Assembly (NCBI RefSeq): GCF_024166365.1
Contig: NC_064819.1
Coordinates: forward strand, 207,167,293-207,231,292
Direction of reading: 5' to 3'
Length of the DNA stretch: 64,000 bases
DNA from: Elephas maximus indicus
Lineage: Eukaryota > Chordata > Mammalia > Proboscidea > Elephantidae
The position numbers and the translations under genes are program-made. Under the pieces are notes generated by a model. That model did no database searches. It was not told where the DNA came from and was given only the letters and a program-made list of their open reading frames with translations. Within the stretch, counting starts at the first letter, position 1. Every line of letters begins with the position of its first letter. This document shows, piece by piece, positions 35,990-48,395 of this stretch.

Positions 35990-36460
35990 TATGAAAAACA
36001 AATCTAAACATTTGTCTGTAGAATCAGGTGATGATTGGCTGTCTGCTGTCTCAAGGGGGGCAGGAAAATGGTCCATGCACCTGCCACCTAATTCAGTTTA
36101 AAACCTGACACATTTACCAGGAGTGGACTGGCATAATGAAGTTCATTCAGACTGTCAGTGGAGTCAATAACTTATCCCCAACTGCTTTTGTTTCAGCAGT
36201 GGCAGGGCTCTGATCAGGCTGAGGTACTTATTCAAGTAAAATTTATTTTCAATTGCCGGCCATAATGCCATGGGCACAAGCCTGGCTCTGACAGGACCTT
36301 TTGCTCAAGGCAATGTTATTGTTAAAGTTTGTGTCCATTGTCTGGGGTCTTTGATCTGTCAAAGCTGCTTAACAAGCTGGTTAAAAACTGTTACAGATAA
36401 CAGGTGTGTCCTTTGAGGGCACAGGGACGTTTTTCAGTTCCTTTTAGACGGTAGTTTGAG
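35990..36460. other. Candidate enhancer with TCF/LEF and E-box motifs
   Basis: Repeat-free, well-composed stretch. It carries an inverted pair of TCF/LEF cores CTTTGA-TCTG-TCAAAG (36349-36364), E-box CACCTG (36079-36084), SOX-like CCATTGTC (36333-36340) and AACAGGTGTG (36399-36408). From knowledge, OLIG3 responds to Wnt signalling in the dorsal neural tube; any link to this element is inference. Confidence 0.35.
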
Positions 36461-36723
36461 GATTGACTAAAATTTACAAGCTGGTTGGTGGTGATATATG
36501 TAAAGCACTTTTAAAACAAGAAACTAGATTTAATGTCTTTTCTTCCTTGGATTTCTACAACAAGCCATCTTTTCAGATGAGAGATTTAAGAGATATGTTT
36601 TTGTTTTTTTCTAAATCAAGTCAATTGTTAAATTGCTTGTATGTAGATCTGTGTGGAATTAGGGCCAAAGTTCAGTGTGCACTAGAGGTGTGGGTGGAGT
36701 CTAAATGTGCCAATTACATGCAT

Positions 36724-36893
36724 AAACCCAAACCGAACCCATTGCCACCTAGTCGATGTTGACTCATAGCAACCTTATAGGACAGTTTAGAACTACCTCA
36801 CAGGGTTCTCAAGGAGCGCCTGGTGGATTTGAACTGCCAAGTTTTTGGTTAACAGCTGTAGCTCTTAACCACTATCCCACCAGGGTTTCCAAG
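36724..36893 (-). mobile_element. AfroSINE
   Basis: Reverse orientation with the 'CCACCAGGGTTTCC' head. Flanked by TACATGCAT (36715-36723 and 36894-36902), a 9-bp TSD. Confidence 0.95.
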
Positions 36894-36902
36894 TACATGC
36901 AT

Positions 36903-37544
36903 GGTACTGGAAAATCCAAAATCTCCTAACTTCCAGAATGGGCAACCTGGCAGCAAAAGGTGGTAAGAGTGTCACAGAGAGAGTTGAAAACACTCCTTCT
37001 AATTCTTGTTCCTGAAAAACTGAAATTAGTACAAAGTTCTCTTTTGGAGACAAATTATTTCTTCCTATTAGCTTCAGAAACACCATAATATTTTTCTGAG
37101 GAGAAATACACTCTCAACTTCCTCTTTTCAAGTCTATCAGAAACTGTACCCTTCCCCCAATGACTTCAATAGTGGCAATTTTGTTATGGCTGAAGATTAA
37201 TGGAGACACAAAGAGATGGGGCTTGACTTAGGGGGCACAACTGGGTCGTTTTCGCTATTCATCTGCATAAAGCTGCTTGAAGTTCACCAAATCCTCTTTG
37301 GGACAGAGTAGAAATTATGTGAGTCTTAACTCTGCTTATAAACCCTGGCAAATTGTCTTCCACCAAACACCTAGATACTTCTTCATTGGCTCAGAAATAG
37401 AAAGTTTAAAATTAAAGAACCCAATGGCATTATTTTAGTCCAAAATCATCTCTGAAGAAAGGAGTCAACAAAATTTGCCTTTATTTCTAAAGTAGTTAAA
37501 TCTGAATGCAGCTATTAAGAACTAAAGAAATTTCTTTAAAGGTC
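36903..37544. other. Unique sequence, no gene seen
   Basis: No repeat or coding signal recognised. Confidence 0.35.
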
Positions 37545-37560
37545 TCTAAGAGAGGAGTTT

Positions 37561-39051
37561 TTTTTTTTTAATATATATAAATCAAGCCAGCCTCTCACAC
37601 AAAAACCCATGTACACCTTTCTACACACTCCCAATTACTCTCCCCCTAATGAGACAGCCGGCCCTCTCCCTCCACTCTCTTTTTCGTGTCCATTTCGCCA
37701 GCTTCTAACCCCCCTCCACCCTCCCATCTCCCCTCCAGGCAGGAGATACCAACATAGTCTCAAGTGTCCACCTGATCCAAGAAGCTCACTCCTCACCAGC
37801 ATCCCTCTCCAACCCATTGTCCAGTCCAATCCATGTCTGAAGAGTTGCCTTCGGGAATGGTTCCTGTCCTGGGCCAACAGAAAGTCTGGGGCCCATGACC
37901 ACCAGGGTCCTTCTAGTCTCAGTCAGACCATTAAGTCTGGTCTTATGAGAATTTGGGGTCTGCAACCCACTGCTCTTCTGCTCCCTCAGGGTTCTATTTT
38001 GTGTTCCCTGTCAGGGCAGTCATCGGTTGTAGCCAGGCACCATCTAGTTTTTCTGGTCTCAGGATGATGTAGTCTCTGGTTCATGTGGCCCTTTCTGCCT
38101 CTTGGGCTCCTAATAGTCTTGTGTCCTTGGTGTTCTTCATTCTCCTTTGATCCAGGTGGGTTGAGACCTATTGATGCATCTTAGATGGCTGCTTGCTAAC
38201 GTTTAAGGCCCCAAACACCACTCTTCAAAGTGGGATGCAGAATGTTTTCTTAATAGATTTTATTATGCCAATTGACTTAGATGTCCCCTGAAACCATGGT
38301 CCCCAGACCCCCGCCCCTGCTACGCTGGCCTTCAAAGCATTCAGTTTATTCAGGAAACTGCTTTTGGTTTAGTCCAATTGTGCTGACCTCCCCTGTATTG
38401 TGTGCTGCCTTTCCCTTCACCTAAAGTAGTTTCTACTATATAATTAGTGAATGCCCCTTCCCCCGCCCTCCCCCCCGCAAGTAACCACAAAAGAATGTGT
38501 TCTTCTCAGTTTAAACTATTTCTCAAGTTCTTATAATAGTGGTCTCATACAATATTTGTCCTTTTGCAACTGACTCATTTCACTCAGCATAATGTCTTCC
38601 AGGTTCCTCCATGTTATAAAATGTTTCATAGATTCCTCACTGTTCTTTATCAATGCATAGTATTCCATTGTGTGAATATACCATAATTTATTTATCCATT
38701 CATCCCTTGATGGGCACCTTGGTTGCTTCCATCTTTTTGCTATTGTAAACAGTGCTGCAATAAACATGGGTGTGCATATATCTGTTCATGTAAAGGCTCT
38801 TATTTCTCTAGGATATATTCCAAAGAGTGGGATTGCTGGATAGTATGGTAGTTCTATTTCTATTTCTAGCTTTTTAAGGAAGCGCCAAATCCATTTCTAA
38901 AGTGGTTGTGCCATTTTACATTCCCACCAGCAGTGTATAAGTGTTCCAATCTCTCCACAGCCTCTCCAACATTTATTATTTTGTGTTTTTTGGATTAATG
39001 CCAACCTTGTTGGGGTGAGATGAAATCTCATTGTAGTTTTGATCTGCATTT
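37561..39051 (-). mobile_element. L1 LINE 3' end, truncated at 1.5 kb
   Basis: Reversed poly(A) (T-run 37558-37570), the same 3' UTR as 28942-30754, then the ORF2 C-terminus (frames 38767-38531 and 39097-38897, 'KLWYIHTMEYYALIKN'). The TSD TCTAAGAGAGGAGTTT (37545-37560) / TCTAAGAGGGGCGTTT (39051-39066) has two mismatches. Inactive. Confidence 0.9.
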
Positions 39052-39066
39052 CTAAGAGGGGCGTTT

Positions 39067-40086
39067 TAAAAAGCAACAAAGCAGGAAACTTAAACATTTA
39101 AAAAAAATCTTAGTCTAAACATATTTCCTATTCCCCACACCCCCAAAACAAAACAAAGCCACAAAAAAGGATTATGGTCACTGGCTTAGAACATCCTTAA
39201 CACATATAGACGTTTGATATGTTATAGAGACATCTGCAATCAACGGGAAAGGGAAGGAAGAATCAATAAGTCATTTTGGGAAACATGGTTAGTTATGTAG
39301 AGGAAAAATCAACTTTGGCCCTTCCCCTGTGCCATGTTACCAAATAGTTCCCAGGCAGAGAACTGTAATTCACATGTGAGTGGAGGATGTTTGAGTTTGG
39401 ACAAGGTATTTGCTTCTCTAAGTTTCATCCATAAACTGCTGTTCATTTACAAAAAGGGAACAATTATTATAGGCACTTCAACAGAGTGTTTTGAGGATTA
39501 GAGGTGACAATTTTTATAAAGTAAGTTTGGTCCTTGGTTAAAACTAACTAATATTATTGAGCTTACACTGTATAATTACTAATATAAAAGATCGATGAAT
39601 ATCAGTTTTCTGGGTACAGGAGACCTTGTCAAAGCATGAAAATAATCAGAAATAACTACATGCAAAAGTAAATTCTCTATGCATTAAAGAAAGTAACTGA
39701 AACTAAAAGGTAACTACAAAAATAGAAAAGACATTTTAAAGAAAATATTTCCCACCCTTAATGCAGAAGTCTCACTAATTAGTAAAATAATAAGGTTCCA
39801 ACAGATACTTTTGTAACAAATACAAACTGACAATTCCCATTAAAAGGAAATGCTATATATTAGAATCTCTAAAATATACAAGAAAGCCTTGTGAAGCAAA
39901 ACAAAAAGGAAATTTGGTAGAAAAATGAGTAAAAGATATTAAGTATATATCTTAGGGAAACTCTTGGGAAGATGCACACAGAGACTTACATATATAAATA
40001 TGTTCTTTAGAGTGTTGTAGAATGCTGGATGCAAGCTAAGATCTGTCAGTAGGAAAATGATAAATCAAATGTGATGGGCACAGTAT
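39067..40086. other. AT-rich sequence with a MIR-like piece, no gene seen
   Basis: 39395-39560 resembles a diverged plus MIR ('GTATTTGCTTCTCTAAG' and 'TTTTGAGGATTAGAGG'). The rest is AT-rich and unassigned. Confidence 0.4.
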
Positions 40087-40087
40087 G

Positions 40088-40248
40088 GAAGCCTGGTGGT
40101 ACAGTGGTTAAGAGTTCAGCCACTAACCAAAAGGCAGCAGTTGGAATCCACCAGCATATCCTTGGAAACACTATGGGGCAGTTCTGCTCTGCCCTATAAG
40201 GTCTTTATAAGTCAGAAATGGCCGCGGCAATGTTTTGTTTGTTTGTTT
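40088..40248 (+). mobile_element. AfroSINE
   Basis: Plus orientation: 'GGAAGCCTGGTGGTACAGTG' head, 'GGGGCAGTTCTGCTCTGCCC' and a GTTTGTTTGTTTT tail. Confidence 0.93.
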
Positions 40249-41139
40249 TGGACACACAGAATGGATTACAGTGCACAAGTCAGAAGTAAGGACAAGATTA
40301 ACAAAAAGCAAAGTGGATGAATTTTAAAACACACTGTTGAGTGGAAAAAAAAATAAGAAATAGATAAAGAGCTATAGCTCTATCCATGTGTAAATTAAAA
40401 ATAGATATACACACAAAAGAGCACTACTTGTTTCCAAGGATTCATATAATTCACGAGTGTTCAAGGATTTCTACCAAACACAGCTGAAGCCCGCCTGTGT
40501 GGGAGAGGGGCATGGGAGTGAATGGTGGCCTTTTCCCAAACAATGATGACAGTGTGCCAAACGCTGTAGAATGCATTCATCTCAGCCTCTGTTGGGAGAC
40601 AATTCTCCACAGATCTACTGCATTTCTGCACATCTTGCAAGCAGAGGCACAAATAGACTTTATTCTGGACTATGACTCAAAGATGTTTACATAGACACTT
40701 TGTATAGGTGTATACATATCTTTAGGAGTTGGAGATAGCATCTCCCTTCGCAACTGAGGGCAGGCTTGTTTGCTGTGGACGGTAATAAAGATGATGTCTC
40801 ACTCAGGGGTAAAAGTTGGGCACGTTTACTGGAAGCTCATTATAAAGACTGGAGTTTTCTAAGCTCAAGGTTCCTCAGATATAACACAAACTCACTGCAT
40901 GTGTAGAATCTATCTAGACTGCTCTGCATCACTCTCATGGGAATTAGGTGAAGGGGAGCCAAAGTGAACATGCAACTCATGATGCTTGTTGTGTCATGAG
41001 AAATAAAGTCCTTTGTCTCTGAACCAGGAGTCAGGTATCTTCTGTCAGTATCTATTAAACTGTGGCAGTCTATCTAATTAGATAGAAAGTAGGGCAAAAA
41101 TCTCGGAATTTGTATTTTAAGAAATTTCACGGGTGATGC
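40249..41139. other. Unique sequence, no gene seen
   Basis: No repeat or coding signal recognised; two short overlapping frames at 40461-40694 have no familiar content. Confidence 0.35.
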
Positions 41140-44100
41140 TGATGCTGCTGGCCCAGGTATCACATTGAGGGAACCACTGACCTAGGTCACATAAACTGTG
41201 TAACTCTGAGAAAGTTACTTAATTTTCTATGCCTCAGTTCCTTCATCCACAAAAATGGAAATAACAATAATAATAGTACCAACTTCATTCCCACATGTCT
41301 GTTAGTTTGTTGTACTACGTTGTCTTGCATGTTGCTATGACATTGGAAGCTATGCCACCAGTATTTCAAATACAAGCAGGGTCACCCATGTTGAAAGTGT
41401 TCAGCAGAGCTTCTAGACTAAGACAGACTAGGAAGAAGGACCTGGCAGTCTACTTCTGAAAAAATTGGCCAGTGAAAACTTTATAAATAATAGCAGAACA
41501 CTCTCTGGTATAGTGCCAGAAGATGAGCCCCTCAGGTTGGAAGACACTGAAAATATGACTGGGGAGGAGCAGCTTCCTCACATTAGAGTTGACCTTAATG
41601 ACATGGATGGACTCAAGCTTTCAGAACCTTCATTTGCTGAGGTGGCACAACTCAAAATGAGAAGAAAGAACTGCAAACATCCATTAATAACCAGAACATG
41701 CAATGTACAAAGTATGAATCTAGGAAAATTGGAAGTCATCAAAAATGAAATGAAATGCACAAAGATCAATATCCTAGGCTGAAACAGACTGGTATTGGCC
41801 ATTTTGAATCAGACAATCATGTGGTCTATTATATCGGAAATGATAAATTGAAGAGGAATGGCACCTCATTCTTCAACGGAAAGAATATTTGAAGATCTAT
41901 CCTGAAGTACAACATGTCAGTGATAGGATAATATCCGTATACCTACAAAGAAGACCAGTTAATACTACTATTATTCAAATTTATGCACCAACCACTAATC
42001 CCAAAGATGAGGCTACTGAAGATTTTTACCAACTTCTGTAGTCTGAAATTGATCAAACATGCAATCAAGATGCATTGATAATTACTGGTGACTGGAATGC
42101 CAAACATGGACACAAAGAAGGACTGGTAGTTGGAAAATATGGCCTTGGTAATAGAAATGACACAGGAGATCACTTGATAGAATTTCTCAAGGTTAATAAC
42201 TTCATTGCAAATACTTTTTTCAATAACATACAGAGCAACTATACACATGTGTACTTCACTGGATGGAAAACACAGGCATCAAATCAACTACATCTGCAGA
42301 AAGAGACAATGGAGGAGCTCATCAGTCAGAACAAGGCTGGGGCCAACTATGGAACAGACCATCAACTGCTCATATGCAAGTTCAAGTCGAAGCTAAAGAA
42401 AATTAGAACAAGTCTACAAGAGCCAAAGTACCACCCTGAGTATATCCCACTTGAATTTAGAGACTATTTCAAGAATAGATATAAGGCATTATATTAAACA
42501 CTAATGACCAAAGACCAGAGGAGTTATGGGATGACATCAAGGACATTCTACATGAAGAAAGCAAAAGGTCCTTAAAAAGACAGAGAAGAAAGAAAAAGAC
42601 CAAAATGGACGTCAGAAGAGATTCTGAAACTTGCTCTTGAAGGTTAAGTAGTTAAAGAGAACAGAAGAAATGATGAAATAAAAGAGCTGAACAGAAGATT
42701 TCAAAGGGTGGCTTGAGAAGACAAAGTCAAGTATTATAATGAAATGCGCAAAGACCTGGAGTTAGAAAACCAAAAAGGAAGAACAAACTTGTCATTTCTC
42801 AAGCTGAAATGTCTGAAGAAAAAAATTCAGGTCTCGAGTTGCAATATTGAAGGATTCTAGGGAGAAACTATTAAATGACACAGGAAGCATCAAAAGAAGA
42901 TGGAAGGAATACATAGAGTCACTGTACCAAAAAGAATTCGTTGAGGTTCAATCATTTCAGGACGTAGCATATGATAAAGGGCCAATGGTACCGAACGAAG
43001 AAGTACAAGCTACATTGAAGGGACTGGGGAAAAACAAGGCTTCAGGAATTGATGGAGTACTTATTGGGATGTTTCAACAAGCGGATGCAGCGCTGAAGGC
43101 GTTCACTCAAATATACCTAGAAATTTGAAGACAGCATCCTGGCCAACCCACTGGAATTCATATTTGTGCCCATTCCAAAGAAAGATGATCCAAAAGAATG
43201 TGGAAATTATTGAGGCAGTATCGTTAATATCACACACAAGTAAAATTTTGCTGTAGATCTTTTAAAAGTGGTCACAGCAGTACATCAACAGGGACCTGCC
43301 AGAAGTTCAAGTCAGATTCAGAATAGGACATGGAACGAGGGTTATCATTGCTGATGTTAGATGGATCTTGGTTGAAAGCAGAGAACTCCAGAAGATGTTT
43401 ACCTGTGTTTTATTAACCATGTAAATGCATTCAACTGTGTGGATCATAACAAATTTTGGGTAACATTGTGAAGAATTGGTATTCCAGAATACTTAAATGT
43501 GCTCATGAGGAACCTGTGCATAGACCAAGAGGCAGTCATTCAAACACAGCAAGCAGATACTGTGTGGTTTAAAATCAAGAAAGCTGTGTGTCAGGGTTGC
43601 ATCCTTTCACCATACTTACTCAATCTGTATGCTGAGCAAATAATCCGAGAAGCTGGCCTATATAGAAAAGAATGTGGCATCGGGATTGTTGGAAGACTCA
43701 TTAAAAACCTGAGATATGCAGATGACACAACCTTGCTTGCTGAACTGGAGGGGACTTGAAGCACTTAGTGATGAAGATCAGAGACCACAGCCTTCACTAT
43801 GTATTACAACTCAATATAAAGAAAATAAAAATTCTCACAACTGGACCAATAAGCAAAGTCATGATAAATGGAGAAAAGATTGAAGTTGTCAAGGATTTCA
43901 TTTTACTTGGATCCACAATCAATGCCCATGGAAGCAGCAGTCAAGATATCAAATGACATGTTGCATTGGGCAAATCTGTTGCAAAACACCTCTTTAAAGT
44001 GCTTAAAAAAAAAAAAAAAAAAAGATGTCACTTTGAGGACTAAGATGTGCCTGACCCAAGCAATCGTGTTTTCAATGGCCTTATATGCATGCGAAAGCTG

Positions 44101-44595
44101 GTCAATGAATAAGGAAGACCAAAGAAGAATTGATGCCTTTGAATTGTGGTGTTGGCAAAGAATATTGAATATACCACGGACTACCAAAAGAACGAACATA
44201 TCTGTCTTGGGAGAAGTATAGCCAGAATAGAATGATCCTTTGTCTCACATACTTTGGACACGTTATCAGGTAGGACCAGTCCCTGGAGAAGGATGATGTC
44301 GTGCTTGGTAAAGTAGAGGGTCGCGAAAAAAAGGAAGACTGTCAGCAAGATGGATTGACAAAGTGGCTGTGGAAACAGGCTCAAACATAGCAACAATTGT
44401 GAGGATGGCACAGGATCATGCAGTGTTTTGTTGTGTTGTACCTAGGTCACTATCAGTCACAATCAACTCGAAGACACCTAACAACAACAACGGCAACAAC
44501 CAACTTCATAGGCTTGCAGCGAGAATTAAATAAGTTAGTATGTGTCAAGTGTTTAAAACAATGACTGGCACATATTAAGTATTCTGTGTTTTCTC
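41140..44595 (+). mobile_element. MIR split by a full-length RTE
   Basis: MIR halves at about 41140-41288 ('AAAGTTACTTAATTTTCTA' and 'AAATGGAAATAACAATAA') and 44499-44595 ('GAATTAAATAAGTTAGTATG' and 'ATGACTGGCACATATTAAG'). Confidence 0.82.
41289..44498 (+). mobile_element. Full-length RTE (BovB-like) LINE, frame-broken
   Basis: A 3.2-kb insertion from the RTE 5' end (CCACATGTCTGTTAG at 41291) to the CTAACAACAACAAC tail. A perfect 11-bp TSD ACCAACTTCAT (41278-41288 and 44499-44509) flanks it. The conceptual pieces, in order, are a leader and endonuclease start (41465-41782) and the endonuclease 'ITGDWNAKHG' block through to the linker (42075-42497). The RT fingers follow (42847-43128). The RT palm has an intact YADD (43715-43726, frame 43499-43759), and the C-terminal zinc-finger-like end is in 43868-44221. 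Multiple stops and frameshifts and an internal A20 (44006-44023 region) show it is dead. It is the most complete RTE here. Confidence 0.93.
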
Positions 44596-45755
44596 TAATC
44601 GTTAATATAAGATTTTTTCCTAAAGTTGACACAACTTTGTAAGACATATTATAACATCTACCACTGTGCCCCTATCACCTAGTAAGGCGCTCTCAGTTAA
44701 AACATTGAAAGTTAAAACATTTTCTAACCCCTTTGGTTCTAGAACACACTTCTATGTAGTCAATTTTTCTGTACCATAACACAGACTGGGAGTGAAGATA
44801 TTAAAAGAAGTGTGAGGTTTCCTAGAAACCAAAACTGGTTGGAAGAGCAGGCAGGTTGTACGTGCAAGGGTACAGTGAGAAGGTTGGGGGACATAAACCC
44901 ATGCTTCATTAAAGCGGTGATGTGGTAAACTAAAGTGGAGTGAATTGCAATGGAGAATAGAGACAGGAAGCAAAGAAGTAGAAGAGGATAGGGAGCAATA
45001 AAGTTCCTCCTCTCCAAAAATAGATGACAAGATAATTGAGAAGCAAGGTAGAGGAATAGAGAAAGAAAGGAAAAATGAGGAGCAAGTTAGAGGAGAAAGA
45101 GAAAATCACCCATAAAACTCTCACTCCTGGAAGTAAGCAAACATAATCCTTTGTCTAAGCAGTGCCTTAATGACCTAAAACCTACACATATGAGGGACAA
45201 ACTATGAAGAGCAAGGTTTGATGCCATCTATCAGCAGAAATGTTATGTATTTTTGAAAAATGTCCACTATGTTCCTTGCCTTGCCTGTTTCACTTCATAA
45301 ATGCATTTCATCCCTTCTCCACAGATTCTTCTTCTCTGTCTTGCACTTCTGACCTCTTTCTCTTAAGCCTAAAGTACAGAGAAATCGCTAATATTTCATT
45401 GAACCTAGTTCGACAAACTCTTGAACATTCTTTTATACTATAATGGTATACATTTTAGAAGAGCAACTATCATATGAAATTTTAAAGGAAGTTAATTACA
45501 GAAAGAGAAAAGAATCTACAGAGGCCAAGTAAATAACTACAAGAAAAATATCTCACCATTCACTGTCCTCTTAGATGAGGTTTAGCGTCTACATAGGGAG
45601 AGATCATGGGAACCATAATTTAGACAAGTAGTATTATCTTGTCTATCTCTTCTTTCTTCCTCCACCAGCCATTCTCCAGTACTGTCACCATTAGCCACTT
45701 TAAAGAAGAGCTAACATTTGACTGAGGTTTAAATAAAGGTGTTATTTCTAAAGAA
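44596..45755. other. Unique sequence, no gene seen
   Basis: A/G-rich stretch (44930-45110) gives long minus-strand frames by composition. No repeat could be named. Confidence 0.4.
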
Positions 45756-45759
45756 TATT

Positions 45760-45967
45760 TAAAAAATTGGTTGCCCTCAAGTCAGCTCCAATTCATGGCA
45801 ACCCTACACATGGAAGAGTAGAACTGTGCTCCATAAGATTTTTACTCGATGATTTTCTGGAAATAGGTTGCCAAGCTTTTCTTTTGAGGTACCCCTGGTA
45901 GACTCAAATCTTCAACCTTTCAGTTGTAGCTGAGCAGTCTCACTGTTTACACCATGCAGGGGCTCCG
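45760..45967 (-). mobile_element. AfroSINE, old variant
   Basis: Reverse orientation: 'ATTGGTTGCCCTCAAGTCAG' tail, 'ATGGCAACCCTACACATG', and 'CAGGGGCTCC' head. Diverged like the copy at 2188-2392. Confidence 0.82.
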
Positions 45968-46695
45968 AAGAATATTACATCTGTCTATTTTGAACATATT
46001 CCAAAAGAGCTTTTTTATAGTTAGTGTTTTCCTTCAGGTTGCAGCTCCTTTGTAAGGTCGTTGTATTGAGAGCTGGTATTTACTGTGAAAAAATACTGTA
46101 AATGTTTCTCACTATTTTTGACTTAAAAGCTAGCTTATATCAATAACGATGAAAAGTTACTGATCTTAAGTTAATGTATTATGCGTCCCTGAAGAGACCA
46201 AATGTCTCAGTTCAGAGCCCAGCAAACAAAACTCCACAGGATGAAGGAAATGTTAGAGATCTCCAGGCCTAAGGGTATGAAACAAAAAAGCTTTCAAATC
46301 AAAATGCCCTTTGGGGAGGGGCTTTAATACTCACGCATTAATCTAAGCAAAGGAGAGAAAGAGAAACTAATCCACCTCTACAGGGTCTGTCTGCCAGAAT
46401 AATTTCTAAAACTCTATTCAATCTTGGATTCTAACTTATTAATAATATAATTCTAGTAAAATGGGAAACAGCTGCCTCTGTTCCTACCATTCACCATACC
46501 AACTCTTCAGCAAGAAGGCATGGCCTCTAACCAGTTATATATACGGGAAAGTCAGCATCTGGAGGACATCATTGAGTAGACATACAAAGATGGTCTTTGG
46601 TATGGGTTTTATTGGAAGGAACAGCACTGTTTGGGCTATTTGACTGGGAGGAATAGCTAGCTGAACAGAGAACCAGAATAAATGTTCACCACTGA
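45968..46695. other. Unique sequence, no gene seen
   Basis: No repeat or coding signal recognised. Confidence 0.35.
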
Positions 46696-47040
46696 TCGAT
46701 GCCTTTGAATCATCGTGCCTTTGAATTACAGTGTTGGTGACGAATATTGAGTATACCACGGACTGCCAGAATGAACTTGTCTTCTTAGATGAAGTTTAAC
46801 TTTGAACATGTTATCAGGATGGACCAGTCCCTGGAGAAGGACATCATGCTTAGTAAAGTAGAGGGTCAGTGAAAAAGAGGAAGACCCTCAATGAGATGGC
46901 TTGACACAGTGGCTGCAACAATGGGCTCAAACATAGCAACAATTGTGAGGATGGCACAGGACCAGGCAGTGTTTCGTCCTATTGTACATAGGGTCTCTAT
47001 GAGTTGGAACCAACTCAGTGGCACCTAACAACAACAACAT
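46696..47040 (+). mobile_element. RTE LINE 3' fragment
   Basis: Terminal RTE block ('GAATATTGAGTATACCACGG', 'GAGGGTCAGTGAAAAAGAGG') to the CTAACAACAACAACA tail; 5'-truncated, with a short local duplication at the start (TGCCTTTGAAT twice). Confidence 0.9.
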
Positions 47041-47299
47041 GACTGATTGGGAGTCAAGCTGAGTTTTAAATGATAGGCTTCTTCTTGAGTCATTAGATTT
47101 TTATACTTTCTGAATGAGAGAAATGTGTGTATTTGGCACCATTCTATATTAAATATGATTATGTGCACAATTTAATGCCAATCACCTGTGAGCTAGCCGC
47201 CTTCAAGTTCATGCCTTATGTTGAGTAACTCATGCCCCAATACTCAATCCGGTCAACTGTGGAAAGGAAGGCAAAGTTGGCTTCCAGGGACGCATGCCC

Positions 47300-47647
47300 T
47301 ATCTTAGCAGTCTAGTGCTGCTGTAACAGAAAACGATTTTCTTACAGTTCTGGAGGCTGGAAGTCCAAATCAGGGTCTGGACCCTGTAGATTCCTTCCTT
47401 GTCAGTGCTTCCAGGCATTCCTTGGCTCCTTGGCAGTCCTCACATGACATCTGCCTTCCCTGTGTGTGCATCTGTGTCTAAGCTGCTTTTTTTTATAACT
47501 CAGAAGTTATTAGGTTTAGGACACACCCTACATTGGTATTACATCGTTAACACAAGAAAGAAAACTATTTGCCAACAGAATTACACCCACAGGAATAAGT
47601 GTTAGGATTCCAACACATATTTTGGGGAACACGATTCAACCTATAAG
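47300..47647 (-). mobile_element. MaLR-type LTR
   Basis: Reverse orientation: 'CTAGTGCTGCTGTAACAGAA', 'TCTGGAGGCTGGAAGTCC', and an 'ACACGATTCAACCTATAAG' end. Confidence 0.75.
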
Positions 47648-48214
47648 ATGCCTCTTCAGGGTCATTTGTTTAAGAAATGATAGTGGGGGTAGTTGGCTTT
47701 GACAAACTTTCCTGCCACCTGCCTAGTTCAGGCAAAAGCTGATTTCCAAAATAGATCATATCTACACCTTAATTACTTTCATGATACTGCATCTCTACAG
47801 AGGCCAGATTTCACCTTCCAGCAATATTTTATTTAGGATAAAATACTACAGAGACCAAATGTACACCAAATTGAAACCATTTCTCAATTATTTACAGAAA
47901 TTTGGGCACGGCGTAGAACGTTTGCGTATATGTTCTTTTTTTCCCTTAAAGAGGTGTTTTAAAATTAAATTTTTTCAGATTTAATTTGGCATCTCTCTGA
48001 TGCCGAATTAACTAGATAATTCTTCAGTTTCACTTGGGCTCATGTGGAACGTTTTAACCATTTGGTTTTAGAAATAGATTTAATTGCATCATGGCATCAT
48101 GCAATTGTTACCACAAAGATGTGAAAAGGCACAGAGATTGACCATTAGAATCTATTAGATTTTCGTTCTCTGCTTTGTCCTTTTTTCACCATGACACTTG
48201 AAATTTGCTTCCTT
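47648..48214. other. Unique sequence with a stem-loop, candidate non-coding element
   Basis: 47770-48130 is repeat-free and contains an inverted repeat with 13-bp arms and a 5-nt loop (47981-47993 and 47999-48011), plus several CpGs in an AT-rich context (47905-47935). Confidence 0.35.
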
Positions 48215-48225
48215 GGGTTCAAATC

Positions 48226-48384
48226 GGAAACCCTGGTGTCATAGTGGTTAAGTGCTCTGGCTACCAACCAAGACAGCTGCACTTCGAATCCTCGAGGTGC
48301 TCCTTGGCAACTCTATGGGGCAGTTCTACTCTGTCCTATAGGGTCGCTATGAGTCGGAATCGACTTGTGGGGTTTTTGGGTTTG
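48226..48384 (+). mobile_element. AfroSINE, well preserved
   Basis: 'GGAAACCCTGGTGTCATAGT' head and the 'GGGTCGCTATGAGTCGGAAT' tail with CpGs intact. Perfect 11-bp TSD GGGTTCAAATC (48215-48225 and 48385-48395). Confidence 0.97.
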
Positions 48385-48395
48385 GGGTTCAAATC

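Noticed and set aside
44752..45124. Overlapping minus-strand frames with hydrophobic residues
   Set aside because: They arise from an A/G-rich plus strand giving Leu/Phe/Ser-rich translations; no start context or homology seen.
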